The notes beneath the pieces are model-generated. The model worked only from the letters and a program-made list of their open reading frames with translations, had not been told where the DNA came from and did not search any database. From positions 17,408 through 81,407 of the forward strand of contig DASRRI010000005.1 of assembly GCA_035695765.1 (NCBI GenBank): DNA of 64,000 nucleotides, read 5' to 3'. The stretch's first letter is position 1, and every line of letters begins with the position of its first letter. Positions 1 to 6,291 of the stretch are shown one piece after another. The stretch comes from Dongia_A sp035695765 (GTDB lineage: Bacteria; Pseudomonadota; Alphaproteobacteria; Dongiales; Dongiaceae). The position numbers were made by a program, and so were the translations under genes.

Positions 1-92
1 TTAGGCGGCCGGATCTCGCGAATCGTTCCTTGGGATGTGGGAGGGTAGTCTCCTCTTCCTACGAGAATTCCACGCCGACCGATCCGGCCGTA

Positions 93-791
93 TCACTCGT
101 CGCTTTCAGTCCGCGTGCAAGGCCAGGATGGAGGAGGTGTCAGTCCGGCAGGGAGATTCGTCGTATCGTCACCACAGGTTTGGTCGAGCTGATGTTGCAC
201 CAGCCCTTTCGTCTGCGATAGATCCGTGCCGCGCAGGTCCGAGAGATAAAGCTCGGCTTCCGTCAGGTCGGCGGCGGATAGATTCGCGCGGCGCAGATCG
301 GCTCGCGCCAGATAGGCGCCTTGCAGATTGGCCCCGCTCAAGTCGGCGGCGCCGAGCCGGGCGCGGCCAAGTTCCGCCCTATCCAGGTTGGCGCCCGTCA
401 GCTTTGCGCCCGACAGGTTCGCGCGCGGCAGCTCCGCTTTGATGAGCTTGGCTCCAGAGAGGTCCGCGCCTTGCAGATCGGCCCGCCCCAGCATCGCCTT
501 GGTGAGATCGGCGGCTTCCAAGTTTGCGCCAGTCAGCCGTACGCGACTCAACGTCGCTTCCGTCAAATTGGCGCCGCTGAAATTTGCGCCGCTCATGTCG
601 GTATAGCTGAGGTCGGCCCGCGCCAGATTTGCGCCATGGAAATCGTCGTTGGTCAGGATGCGCCGCGATTTATTGCATCCTGACCAATCGATACCCGGCC
701 CCGGATGGTCGCGACAGTCGGCCGCCGCAAAGCTTGCCGAGCTGCACACAATGGCAGCCGCCGCCAGGATCCGAAGAAATTCTTGAATCAT
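93..791 (-). CDS. Exported pentapeptide-repeat protein
   Basis: The protein has about 232 residues. An N-terminal hydrophobic stretch ending in an Ala-rich segment (residues 1-24) looks like a Sec signal peptide, and a Cys-containing linker follows. From about residue 50 the rest is a run of pentapeptide repeats of the A(D/N)LxX type (ANLARADLS, GANFSGANLT and so on), which in this family fold into a right-handed quadrilateral beta-helix. The start was moved in from a longer open frame because the residues before Met-Ile-Gln-Glu do not look like protein and the signal peptide begins there. It lies 97 bp after fliP on the same strand and may be co-transcribed, but no flagellar role is known for it. 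Its function is unknown; a periplasmic or surface structural role is an inference. Confidence 0.8.
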   Translation of the reverse strand: MIQEFLRILAAAAIVCSSASFAAADCRDHPGPGIDWSGCNKSRRILTNDDFHGANLARADLSYTDMSGANFSGANLTEATLSRVRLTGANLEAADLTKAMLGRADLQGADLSGAKLIKAELPRANLSGAKLTGANLDRAELGRARLGAADLSGANLQGAYLARADLRRANLSAADLTEAELYLSDLRGTDLSQTKGLVQHQLDQTCGDDTTNLPAGLTPPPSWPCTRTESDE

Positions 792-888
792 GCGCGCCAC
801 GCATTTTATTCGCCGACACGGCCCGCCGACCGCAAGGTTAGTCGGCGATGCTTGGCGCGAGCAAGCGCGAAACGGTATGTGGTGACCG

Positions 889-1632
889 CTAAACCCCGCC
901 GAACGAACGTACCAGACTCCCCGCCACCAGATACCACCCATCCACCAGCACGAAGAACACCAGCTTGAAGGGCAGGGCGATCATGACTGGCGGAAGCATC
1001 ATCATGCCCATGGACATGAGGACCGATGCCACCACCATGTCGATGATGAGGAAGGGCACGAACAGCAGGAACCCGATCTCGAAGGCGCGGCGCATTTCAC
1101 TGATCATGAAAGCCGGGATCAGGATCTGCAGCGAGACTTCTTCCGGCGCGGCGGCGGGCTCGGCATTCGCCATATCCATGAACAGGCCCAGATCCTTTTC
1201 GCGCACCTGGGACAGCATGAACACCTTGAACGGCGCGGCGGCGCGGGTGAAAGCATCCTGCTCGCTGATCTGTTCGGCCATCAAAGGCGCGATGCCGTCG
1301 TCATAGGCCTTCTGAAAGGTGGGCGCCATCACGAAGGCCGTCAGGAACATGGCGAGGCTGACCAGCACCATGTTGGGCGGCGTCTGTTGCCCGCCGAGCG
1401 CGGCGCGCAGCAGCGAGAGCACGATCACTACGCGAGTGAACGAGGTCACCATGATAAGGATGCCGGGCGCCAGCGACAGGATCGTGAGCAGCGCGATGAT
1501 CTGCAGGATACGGCTGGTGCTGCTGCCGCCACCGACCCCGAGGTCGAGGGAGACGCTCTGCGCGGAAGCCGCGAACGGCATCAGGCAGACGAGTGCGAGC
1601 AGAAGAAGTGGCAGAAGGCGGCGAAGCGTCAT
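889..1632 (-). CDS. fliP: Flagellar type III export protein FliP
   Basis: FliP is a core membrane component of the flagellar type III export gate, forming the FliP5-FliQ4-FliR1 pore. The 247-residue product has the cleavable N-terminal signal typical of FliP (Leu-rich segment ending near AASAQ, about residue 24). Family signatures follow: SLAPGILIMVTSFTR and the PPNMVLVSLAMFLT stretch after the first membrane segments, a soluble loop, then the C-terminal pair with FEIGFLLFVPFLIIDMVV and a Met-rich segment. Its ATG overlaps the fliO stop by 4 bp (ATGA), so translation is probably coupled. Length is normal for the family. Confidence 0.97.
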   Translation of the reverse strand: MTLRRLLPLLLLALVCLMPFAASAQSVSLDLGVGGGSSTSRILQIIALLTILSLAPGILIMVTSFTRVVIVLSLLRAALGGQQTPPNMVLVSLAMFLTAFVMAPTFQKAYDDGIAPLMAEQISEQDAFTRAAAPFKVFMLSQVREKDLGLFMDMANAEPAAAPEEVSLQILIPAFMISEMRRAFEIGFLLFVPFLIIDMVVASVLMSMGMMMLPPVMIALPFKLVFFVLVDGWYLVAGSLVRSFGGV

Positions 1633-1928
1633 CGCTTCGGCTCCTCATTCGCGAGGGCGCTGGCGAAGCTGTCCGGGCGCTTGATGCCGCTTTCAACGAC
1701 TGTCTCGCTGCCGGGGCCGACGATGACTAGGTGCTCCACATCATCGCGCCGGATCAGCATCAGGCGGTGGCGGGGGCCGAGCATCTGGACCTCGCTGACG
1801 GCGAGGCGGCGGCCCTTGGTCATTTTCACGCCCATGCCGAAACGGCGCAGCAGCCAGCCCAGCAGGGCGATCAGCCCCAGAACCAGGATCAGCGCGAGGG
1901 CGAACCTGAGATAAAGATCAAAATCCAT
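1629..1928 (-). CDS. fliO: Flagellar biosynthesis protein FliO
   Basis: This small protein of 99 residues has one N-terminal membrane segment (about 7-28), followed by RRFG and a short cytoplasmic domain with the pattern RRLAVSEVQMLGPRHRLMLIRRDDVEHLV. That pattern, resembling the start of FliO domains (constitutive hydrophobic anchor, then a basic beta-rich domain), together with its position directly before fliP and a 4-bp overlap with it, identifies FliO. FliO is a chaperone for assembly of the FliP ring in the export gate. It is at the short end of the family, as is common in alphaproteobacteria. Confidence 0.88.
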   Translation of the reverse strand: MDFDLYLRFALALILVLGLIALLGWLLRRFGMGVKMTKGRRLAVSEVQMLGPRHRLMLIRRDDVEHLVIVGPGSETVVESGIKRPDSFASALANEEPKR

Positions 1929-1945
1929 TGGGAGTTATATGAAGC

Positions 1946-2266
1946 CTATTCGGTGGGCGTGATGTGTTTGCGCAGTTGCTCGATGTTGAGCTGAACATGG
2001 ACATTCTGCTTGCGCAGGATGGTGTCGAGGACGGCAAGCGCCGTGCTGAGGTCGCGCAATTCGCGGACCCAGGCGCGGGCGCCTTCTTTGCCGGCGCTGC
2101 CCAGGGCGTCGCACAGCACGGTGATGCGCAGCGCAATGATCTCGAGGTCGATCAGCTGTCCGTCGTTGGCGGCATCGACCGCGGCCACGATCTCGCGGTG
2201 CAGGTCGCTGATGCTGTAGCCCAGGGCCGACTGGCTTTGGGCCTTGTCCGTTGCGATCGCTGTCAT
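1946..2266 (-). CDS. Unknown small protein in the fliOP arm
   Basis: I do not recognise this 106-residue protein. It appears soluble and mostly helical, with heptad-like stretches (SDLHREIVAAVDAAND, LIDLEIIALRITVLCDAL, LAVLDTILRKQNVHVQLN), and it has no signal peptide or membrane segment. Its start overlaps the stop of the upstream mini-FlhB gene by 4 bp (2263-2266), and it ends 17 bp before fliO, so it sits inside a tightly packed flagellar operon. A role in flagellar assembly, perhaps as a chaperone or regulator, is inferred from context only. Coding is supported by codon use and the tight spacing. Confidence 0.72.
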   Translation of the reverse strand: MTAIATDKAQSQSALGYSISDLHREIVAAVDAANDGQLIDLEIIALRITVLCDALGSAGKEGARAWVRELRDLSTALAVLDTILRKQNVHVQLNIEQLRKHITPTE

Positions 2267-2652
2267 GGCTTGGCTCCGATATCCTCGGTCCCGTCCGCAG
2301 TTTGCTCGCCCGCCCAGGTCCTATTGGCGCGGTAGACGTAGCTCAGGATCTCCGCCACCGCCGCCAGGGCGTCGATCGGAATCTCGGCGTCCAGTTCGAC
2401 CGCGGCCAGGATCTGGGCGAGGTCCGAATCTTCGCGCACCGGTACGCCCTTCTCGAACGCGATCGCCAGGATTTGCTCGGCGACCGGCCCGCGTCCCGTC
2501 GCCACCACCCGTGGCGATTTGGGGCGGGCAGCGCCATCCCGGCCTTTGGCGTCCAGCGCGATGGCGATCGGCGTCTTCGGGCCCGCGGATGTCGAATCCG
2601 GACGGGTCCATCTGCTATGCTTGGCGCCGGTTTCATCCTTGCGGTCGGCCAT
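2263..2652 (-). CDS. FlhB-like cytoplasmic-domain protein (FlhX type)
   Basis: The product has 129 residues. From about residue 40 it matches the cytoplasmic C-terminal part of FlhB/YscU export-switch proteins: AIALDAKGRDG, then GRGPVAEQILAIAFEKGVPVRED, then LDAEIPIDALAAVAEILSYVYR. FlhB has the same order (AVALKYDG, then KIREIAKEHGIPIVEN, then YAAVAEVISYIFK). The NPTH autocleavage motif and the membrane domain are absent. Such stand-alone mini-FlhB proteins (FlhX, FlhB2, YlqH) exist in several phyla and can partly replace the FlhB C-domain. The first 35 residues are charged and low-complexity. The ATG at 2652 has a GGAG ten bases upstream; an in-frame GTG at 2682 is the alternative. It is the first gene of the minus arm, divergent from flgB. 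Confidence 0.82.
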   Translation of the reverse strand: MADRKDETGAKHSRWTRPDSTSAGPKTPIAIALDAKGRDGAARPKSPRVVATGRGPVAEQILAIAFEKGVPVREDSDLAQILAAVELDAEIPIDALAAVAEILSYVYRANRTWAGEQTADGTEDIGAKP

Positions 2653-2701
2653 TGCCGAGATGCTCCGCTGGCTTAAATCCACGGAAACTCTGAAGGATCA
2701 T

Positions 2702-2720
2702 GCTTAATGAACGATTAAGC
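2702..2720. promoter_or_regulatory. Inverted repeat between the divergent flagellar arms
   Basis: Seven-base perfect arms GCTTAAT and ATTAAGC are separated by five bases. The repeat lies in the 212-bp gap between the mini-FlhB gene (minus) and flgB (plus). A second GC-rich palindrome (CGCGCG on both sides of ACATTT, about 2730-2749) lies next to it. Symmetry and position suggest an operator for both arms, but I cannot name the regulator. Confidence 0.35.
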
Positions 2721-2864
2721 GGCAAAGGCGCGCGACATTTCGCGCGAATTTGGGTGGCATTTTAGCAAATTAATCCGGCGTTAATGAGTTGCCCTCAGGA
2801 TGCCTCCCAAAGCACCGGGAATACCGGCTATGGCGGCATCGACCGCAGCGTCAGGAAAGCGCCG

Positions 2865-3269
2865 ATGGATCTGTTTCAGCTGAAGCTGTTTCAGCGCATG
2901 AGCGAGCGAATGGGCTGGCTCGGCGCGCGCCAGGAAGTCCTGGCACAAAACATCGCCAATGCCGACACGCCGCGCTACGTGCCGCACGACATGAAGGCGT
3001 TGAAGTTCGTCGATCATTTGACCAAGGCCGCGCCGGTTGCGCAAGAGCGCACCGATCCGATGCACATGACCGGCAAGACCGTCTCGAACGCATCGATCGA
3101 CGATCAGAAGACCAAGAAGCAATATGAAACAGCGCCGGTCGGAAACTCCGTGGTGCTGGAAGAGCAGATGGTGAAGCTCGCCGACGCACAGTCGAGCTAC
3201 CAGCTCATGACCAATCTTTATCGCAAGCATGTCGACCTGCTGAAGATGGCGCTGGGCCATAGCTCATGA
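2865..3269 (+). CDS. flgB: Flagellar basal-body rod protein FlgB
   Basis: FlgB is a proximal rod subunit exported through the flagellar type III system. The product has 134 residues. It carries the rod-family N-terminal signature (QEVLAQNIANADTPRYVPHDM, about residues 23-43) and a C-terminal helix (QLMTNLYRKHVDLLKMAL) of the kind that packs in the rod coiled-coil. The frame is open further upstream, but the ATG at 2865 gives the usual FlgB N-terminus (MDLFQLKLFQRM) and has AGGAAA six bases upstream. It is the first gene of the plus arm, followed by flgC after 40 bp. Confidence 0.95.
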   Translation: MDLFQLKLFQRMSERMGWLGARQEVLAQNIANADTPRYVPHDMKALKFVDHLTKAAPVAQERTDPMHMTGKTVSNASIDDQKTKKQYETAPVGNSVVLEEQMVKLADAQSSYQLMTNLYRKHVDLLKMALGHSS

Positions 3270-3309
3270 GCGCTTCAGTCTTGGTGTTTCAGTCGCCAGG
3301 AGGTGACAG

Positions 3310-3717
3310 ATGGATCTGATGGAAAGCCTGATGATTTCCGCCGCCGGCATGAAAGTGCAGGGCGACCGCCTGCGCGTGGTCGCGGAAAACATCGCCAATG
3401 CGGACTCGGTCTCGGAAGTGCCGGGCGGCGACCCCTACCGGCGCAAGACGATCACGTTCAAGAACGCACTCGACCGCGAGCTGGGGCTGCAAACGGTCCA
3501 GGTTACCAAGGTCGGTGTCGACCAGAGCGATTTCCGCATCAAGTACGACCCCGGCAATCCGGCCGCCGACGCCAAGGGCTACGTCAAGCTGCCGAACGTC
3601 AACAGCCTCATCGAAATGACCGACATGCGCGAGGCCCAGCGTTCCTATGAAGCGAACCTGCGCGCCATTGAAGTTGCGCGCAACATGCTTCAGCGCACCA
3701 TCGATCTGATCCGCTAG
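3310..3717 (+). CDS. flgC: Flagellar basal-body rod protein FlgC
   Basis: FlgC is a proximal rod subunit that assembles on FlgB. The product has 135 residues and the full family signature: an N-terminal SAAGMKVQGDRLRVVAENIANA segment, the GGDPYRRKTITF strand typical of FlgC, GYVKLPNVNSLIEMTDM, and a C-terminal helix ending NMLQRTIDLIR. A near-perfect Shine-Dalgarno (AGGAGGTGA) lies just before the ATG, stronger than at the neighbouring genes, which fits its higher required copy number. It lies between flgB and fliE in the canonical flgBC-fliE order. Confidence 0.97.
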   Translation: MDLMESLMISAAGMKVQGDRLRVVAENIANADSVSEVPGGDPYRRKTITFKNALDRELGLQTVQVTKVGVDQSDFRIKYDPGNPAADAKGYVKLPNVNSLIEMTDMREAQRSYEANLRAIEVARNMLQRTIDLIR

Positions 3718-3730
3718 AGGGGGCTGAGAC

Positions 3731-4051
3731 ATGGCGAATGGAGTCGTCGCGGGGACCGGCAATGCAGTTGCCGCCTACAATGCCGCCCTCAAGCGCATGG
3801 GCGCGCCCGGCATCGAATCACGCGACCAGGCCGGGCCCGGCTTTTCGGAGGTCCTGCAGCAGCTCGGCAAGGATGCGGTCGACACGACGCGCAATGCCGA
3901 AAAGGCGTCGCTGCAGGCGGTCGAAGGCAAGGCCGATCTCAATCAGGTGGTGAACTCCGTGACCGCGGCGGAACTGACGGTGCAGACCGTGACCGCCGTG
4001 CGGGATCGCGTGATCTCGGCCTATCAAGAAATTCTCCGTATGCCGATCTAA
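3731..4051 (+). CDS. fliE: Flagellar hook-basal body protein FliE
   Basis: FliE joins the MS ring and export gate to the rod. The 106-residue protein has a variable N-terminus and the conserved C-terminal half: FSEVLQQLGKDAVDTTRNAEKAS, LNQVVNSVTAAELTVQTVTAVRDRVISAYQEILRMPI. The last segment (rod-contacting helix, ending RMPI) is diagnostic for FliE. It starts 13 bp after flgC and ends 13 bp before fliQ. Length is normal. Confidence 0.95.
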   Translation: MANGVVAGTGNAVAAYNAALKRMGAPGIESRDQAGPGFSEVLQQLGKDAVDTTRNAEKASLQAVEGKADLNQVVNSVTAAELTVQTVTAVRDRVISAYQEILRMPI

Positions 4052-4064
4052 GAGTACCGCGTTC

Positions 4065-4325
4065 ATGGATGAGTCAGTTCTTCTCGAGGTCGGCCGCGAC
4101 GCGGTCATTGTCACGCTGAAGCTTGGCGCGCCGCTGATGATCATCGCGCTGCTGATCGGCCTCATCATCTCCTTGTTCCAGGCCTTGACCCAGATCCAGG
4201 AAGTCACGCTGACCTTCGTGCCGAAGATCATCGTGGTATTCATCGCGATGCTGCTGCTGGCGCCTTTCATGCTCCACACGCTCAGCGACTTCACTGAGCG
4301 CATCATGCAGCAGGCGGTGGGATGA
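4065..4325 (+). CDS. fliQ: Flagellar type III export protein FliQ
   Basis: FliQ is a two-helix membrane subunit of the FliPQR export gate. The product has 86 residues with hydrophobic segments at about 17-38 and 50-72. The connecting family signature is LIGLIISLFQALTQIQEVTLTFVPKI, followed by LLLAPFMLHTL. The stop overlaps the fliR start by 4 bp (ATGA), implying coupled translation. No strong Shine-Dalgarno is visible before its ATG. Confidence 0.97.
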   Translation: MDESVLLEVGRDAVIVTLKLGAPLMIIALLIGLIISLFQALTQIQEVTLTFVPKIIVVFIAMLLLAPFMLHTLSDFTERIMQQAVG

Positions 4326-5089
4326 ACCTGGAGCAGCTGGTCAGCAGCAATCTCTTCCAGTTTTTCATGGTATTCGCGCGGCTTGGCAGCGCGATCATGC
4401 TGTTGCCCGGCTTCGGCGAAGCCTATGTGCCGCCCCGCGTCCGCCTGATCTTTGCCTTGACCGTCAGCGTCGCGCTGATGCCGATGATCGCGGATCGGCT
4501 GCCGGCCCTGCCGGCCGGCATGGGCCAGTTCGCCGGATTGCTGCTGCTGGAAATCGGTATCGGGCTCTTCTTCGGCACCATCTCGCGCCTCATCCTGCTC
4601 GGCGCGCAGTCGGCGGGCAGCGTCATCGCTTTGCAGATCGGCATCGCCAGTGCGCTGGTCTCCGACCCGACCACGCAGCAGCAGGCCGCCATCACCGGCA
4701 ACTTCCTGCTGGCCTTGACTGTGGTGCTGATCTTCGCGACCGGCCTCGATCACATGACCTTGAAGGGCCTCGCCGGCACCTATGCCATCTTTCCGCCGGG
4801 CCAGATGCCACCCCTGGGCGACGTAGCGGATCATGCCGCCCGCATCGTCGCCGACAGTTTCGCAGTCTCGATCGAGATGACAGCGCCGTTCCTGGTCTAT
4901 GGCATCGTGTTCGCCGTGGCGCTGGGATTGCTGGCGCGCCTGATGCCGACCCTCCAGGTCTTTTTCATCGCCATGCCGATGCAGCTGCTCGCCGGGTTTG
5001 CGCTGATGGCAGTGGCGCTGACCGGCATGATGCTGTTCTTCCTGTCCGCGTACGAGGAACGTATGTCTCTGTTCGTCGGCGGCGGTTGA
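4322..5089 (+). CDS. fliR: Flagellar type III export protein FliR
   Basis: FliR is the single-copy subunit that closes the FliPQR export pore. The 255-residue product has six or so hydrophobic segments. Family patterns are FMVFARLGSAIMLLPGFGEAYVPPRVRLIFALTVSVALMP near the start, EIGIGLFFGTISRLI in the middle, and MQLLAGFALMAVALTGMM near the end. It overlaps fliQ by 4 bp and is followed 7 bp later by flhB, the usual fliQ-fliR-flhB order of the export-gate operon. Confidence 0.96.
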   Translation: MNLEQLVSSNLFQFFMVFARLGSAIMLLPGFGEAYVPPRVRLIFALTVSVALMPMIADRLPALPAGMGQFAGLLLLEIGIGLFFGTISRLILLGAQSAGSVIALQIGIASALVSDPTTQQQAAITGNFLLALTVVLIFATGLDHMTLKGLAGTYAIFPPGQMPPLGDVADHAARIVADSFAVSIEMTAPFLVYGIVFAVALGLLARLMPTLQVFFIAMPMQLLAGFALMAVALTGMMLFFLSAYEERMSLFVGGG

Positions 5090-5096
5090 GGTCGCA

Positions 5097-6167
5097 ATGG
5101 CGGAAGGGCAGGACAATTCCCAAAAAACCGAAGACCCGACCAGTCGGCGACTTGACGAAGCGCGCAACCGCGGTCAGGTCGCCAACTCGCGCGAAGTCAA
5201 CAACCTGCTGATGCTGGGCGTGTTCTCGCTCTCCGTCCTGCTGTTCGGCGGATCGGCGGCAGGCGCGCTCTACAAAGCCGCGCTGCCTTTTGTCGAATCG
5301 CCTGACCAGGTGCCGGTAGATTTCGGGAATCTGGTTGGCATAGCTTGGCATCTCCTCGTGGTCCTGCTGATCGCCGGCGCCATCCCGCTGATCCTCGCCG
5401 TCGCCGCCGCGATCGGCGCGGGCTATCTGCAGTTCGGGCTGATCTTTTCGGCCGACGGTATCATGCCGAAGCTGGACAAGATCTCGCCGCTCGCCGGCCT
5501 CAAGCGCATGTTCTCCATGCGCTCGTTGGCGGAGTTCGTGCGAGGTCTGATGAAGATCGCGGTGGTGGGATCGGTCGCGATGTTCTTGATCCTGCCGGAG
5601 GTCGCGCATCTCAACAAGCTGATCGGCATGGAGATGATCCAGCTGCTGGCCGAGACCAAGGCACTGCTGGCCAAGCTGCTGATCGGCGTCGTGGCGATCG
5701 TCGCCGCCATCGCCACCATCGACGTCGTGTATCAGCGATTGCAGCATCTGCGCGAGATGCGCATGTCGCGCCAGGAGATCAAGGAAGAGTTCAAGGAGAC
5801 CGAAGGCGACCCTCTGATCAAGGGCAAGCTGCGCCAACTGCGCATGGAGCGCACGCGCCGCCGCATGATGGCCCAGGTGCCGCAATCCGATGTGGTTGTC
5901 ACAAATCCCACGCACTACGCAGTGGCGCTGAAATACGACGGGGCGAGCATGGCGGCGCCCAAGATGATGGCCAAGGGCGTCGACAAGGTGGCGCAGAAGA
6001 TCCGGGAAATCGCCAAGGAGCACGGCATTCCGATCGTCGAGAATCCGCCCTTGGCGCGCGGACTCTATGCGGCGGTCGAGATCGACCAGGAAGTGACGCC
6101 GGAGTTCTACAAGGCGGTGGCGGAGGTCATCAGCTATATCTTCAAGCTGAAGCGGCGGCGGCTTTAG
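5097..6167 (+). CDS. flhB: Flagellar export switch protein FlhB
   Basis: FlhB switches the specificity of flagellar export from rod/hook to filament substrates by autocleavage. The 356-residue protein starts with the usual EDPTSRRLDEARNRGQV segment, has four membrane segments (about 33-55, 82-112, 145-165, 187-210), and a cytoplasmic domain with the intact NPTH motif at residues 270-273 (cleavage after Asn270). A charged linker (QEIKEEFKETEGDP) precedes the motif. It ends the plus-strand export-gate operon; the mini-FlhB at 2263-2652 resembles its C-domain without the cleavage site. Confidence 0.97.
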   Translation: MAEGQDNSQKTEDPTSRRLDEARNRGQVANSREVNNLLMLGVFSLSVLLFGGSAAGALYKAALPFVESPDQVPVDFGNLVGIAWHLLVVLLIAGAIPLILAVAAAIGAGYLQFGLIFSADGIMPKLDKISPLAGLKRMFSMRSLAEFVRGLMKIAVVGSVAMFLILPEVAHLNKLIGMEMIQLLAETKALLAKLLIGVVAIVAAIATIDVVYQRLQHLREMRMSRQEIKEEFKETEGDPLIKGKLRQLRMERTRRRMMAQVPQSDVVVTNPTHYAVALKYDGASMAAPKMMAKGVDKVAQKIREIAKEHGIPIVENPPLARGLYAAVEIDQEVTPEFYKAVAEVISYIFKLKRRRL

Positions 6168-6291
6168 GCACTTGTGCGGGTGTGGTCAGTTTCGGCTATG
6201 ATGGAACGGGTTGGGGATGGGGGCCATTGTTCATGCACCGCTTTAGCGGAGCAAGCGTTGCGCAAGCGGCGCGGATAAGGAACGCCAGGGT

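Noticed and set aside
1..92. Minus-strand frame ending at the window edge (stop at 1-3)
   Set aside because: About 30 codons of basic low-complexity peptide with no start or family features can be seen; not enough to call a gene.
2755..2770. Sigma-54 promoter before flgB (TGGCATTTTAGC)
   Set aside because: The GG-to-GC spacing is three bases too short for a -24/-12 element.
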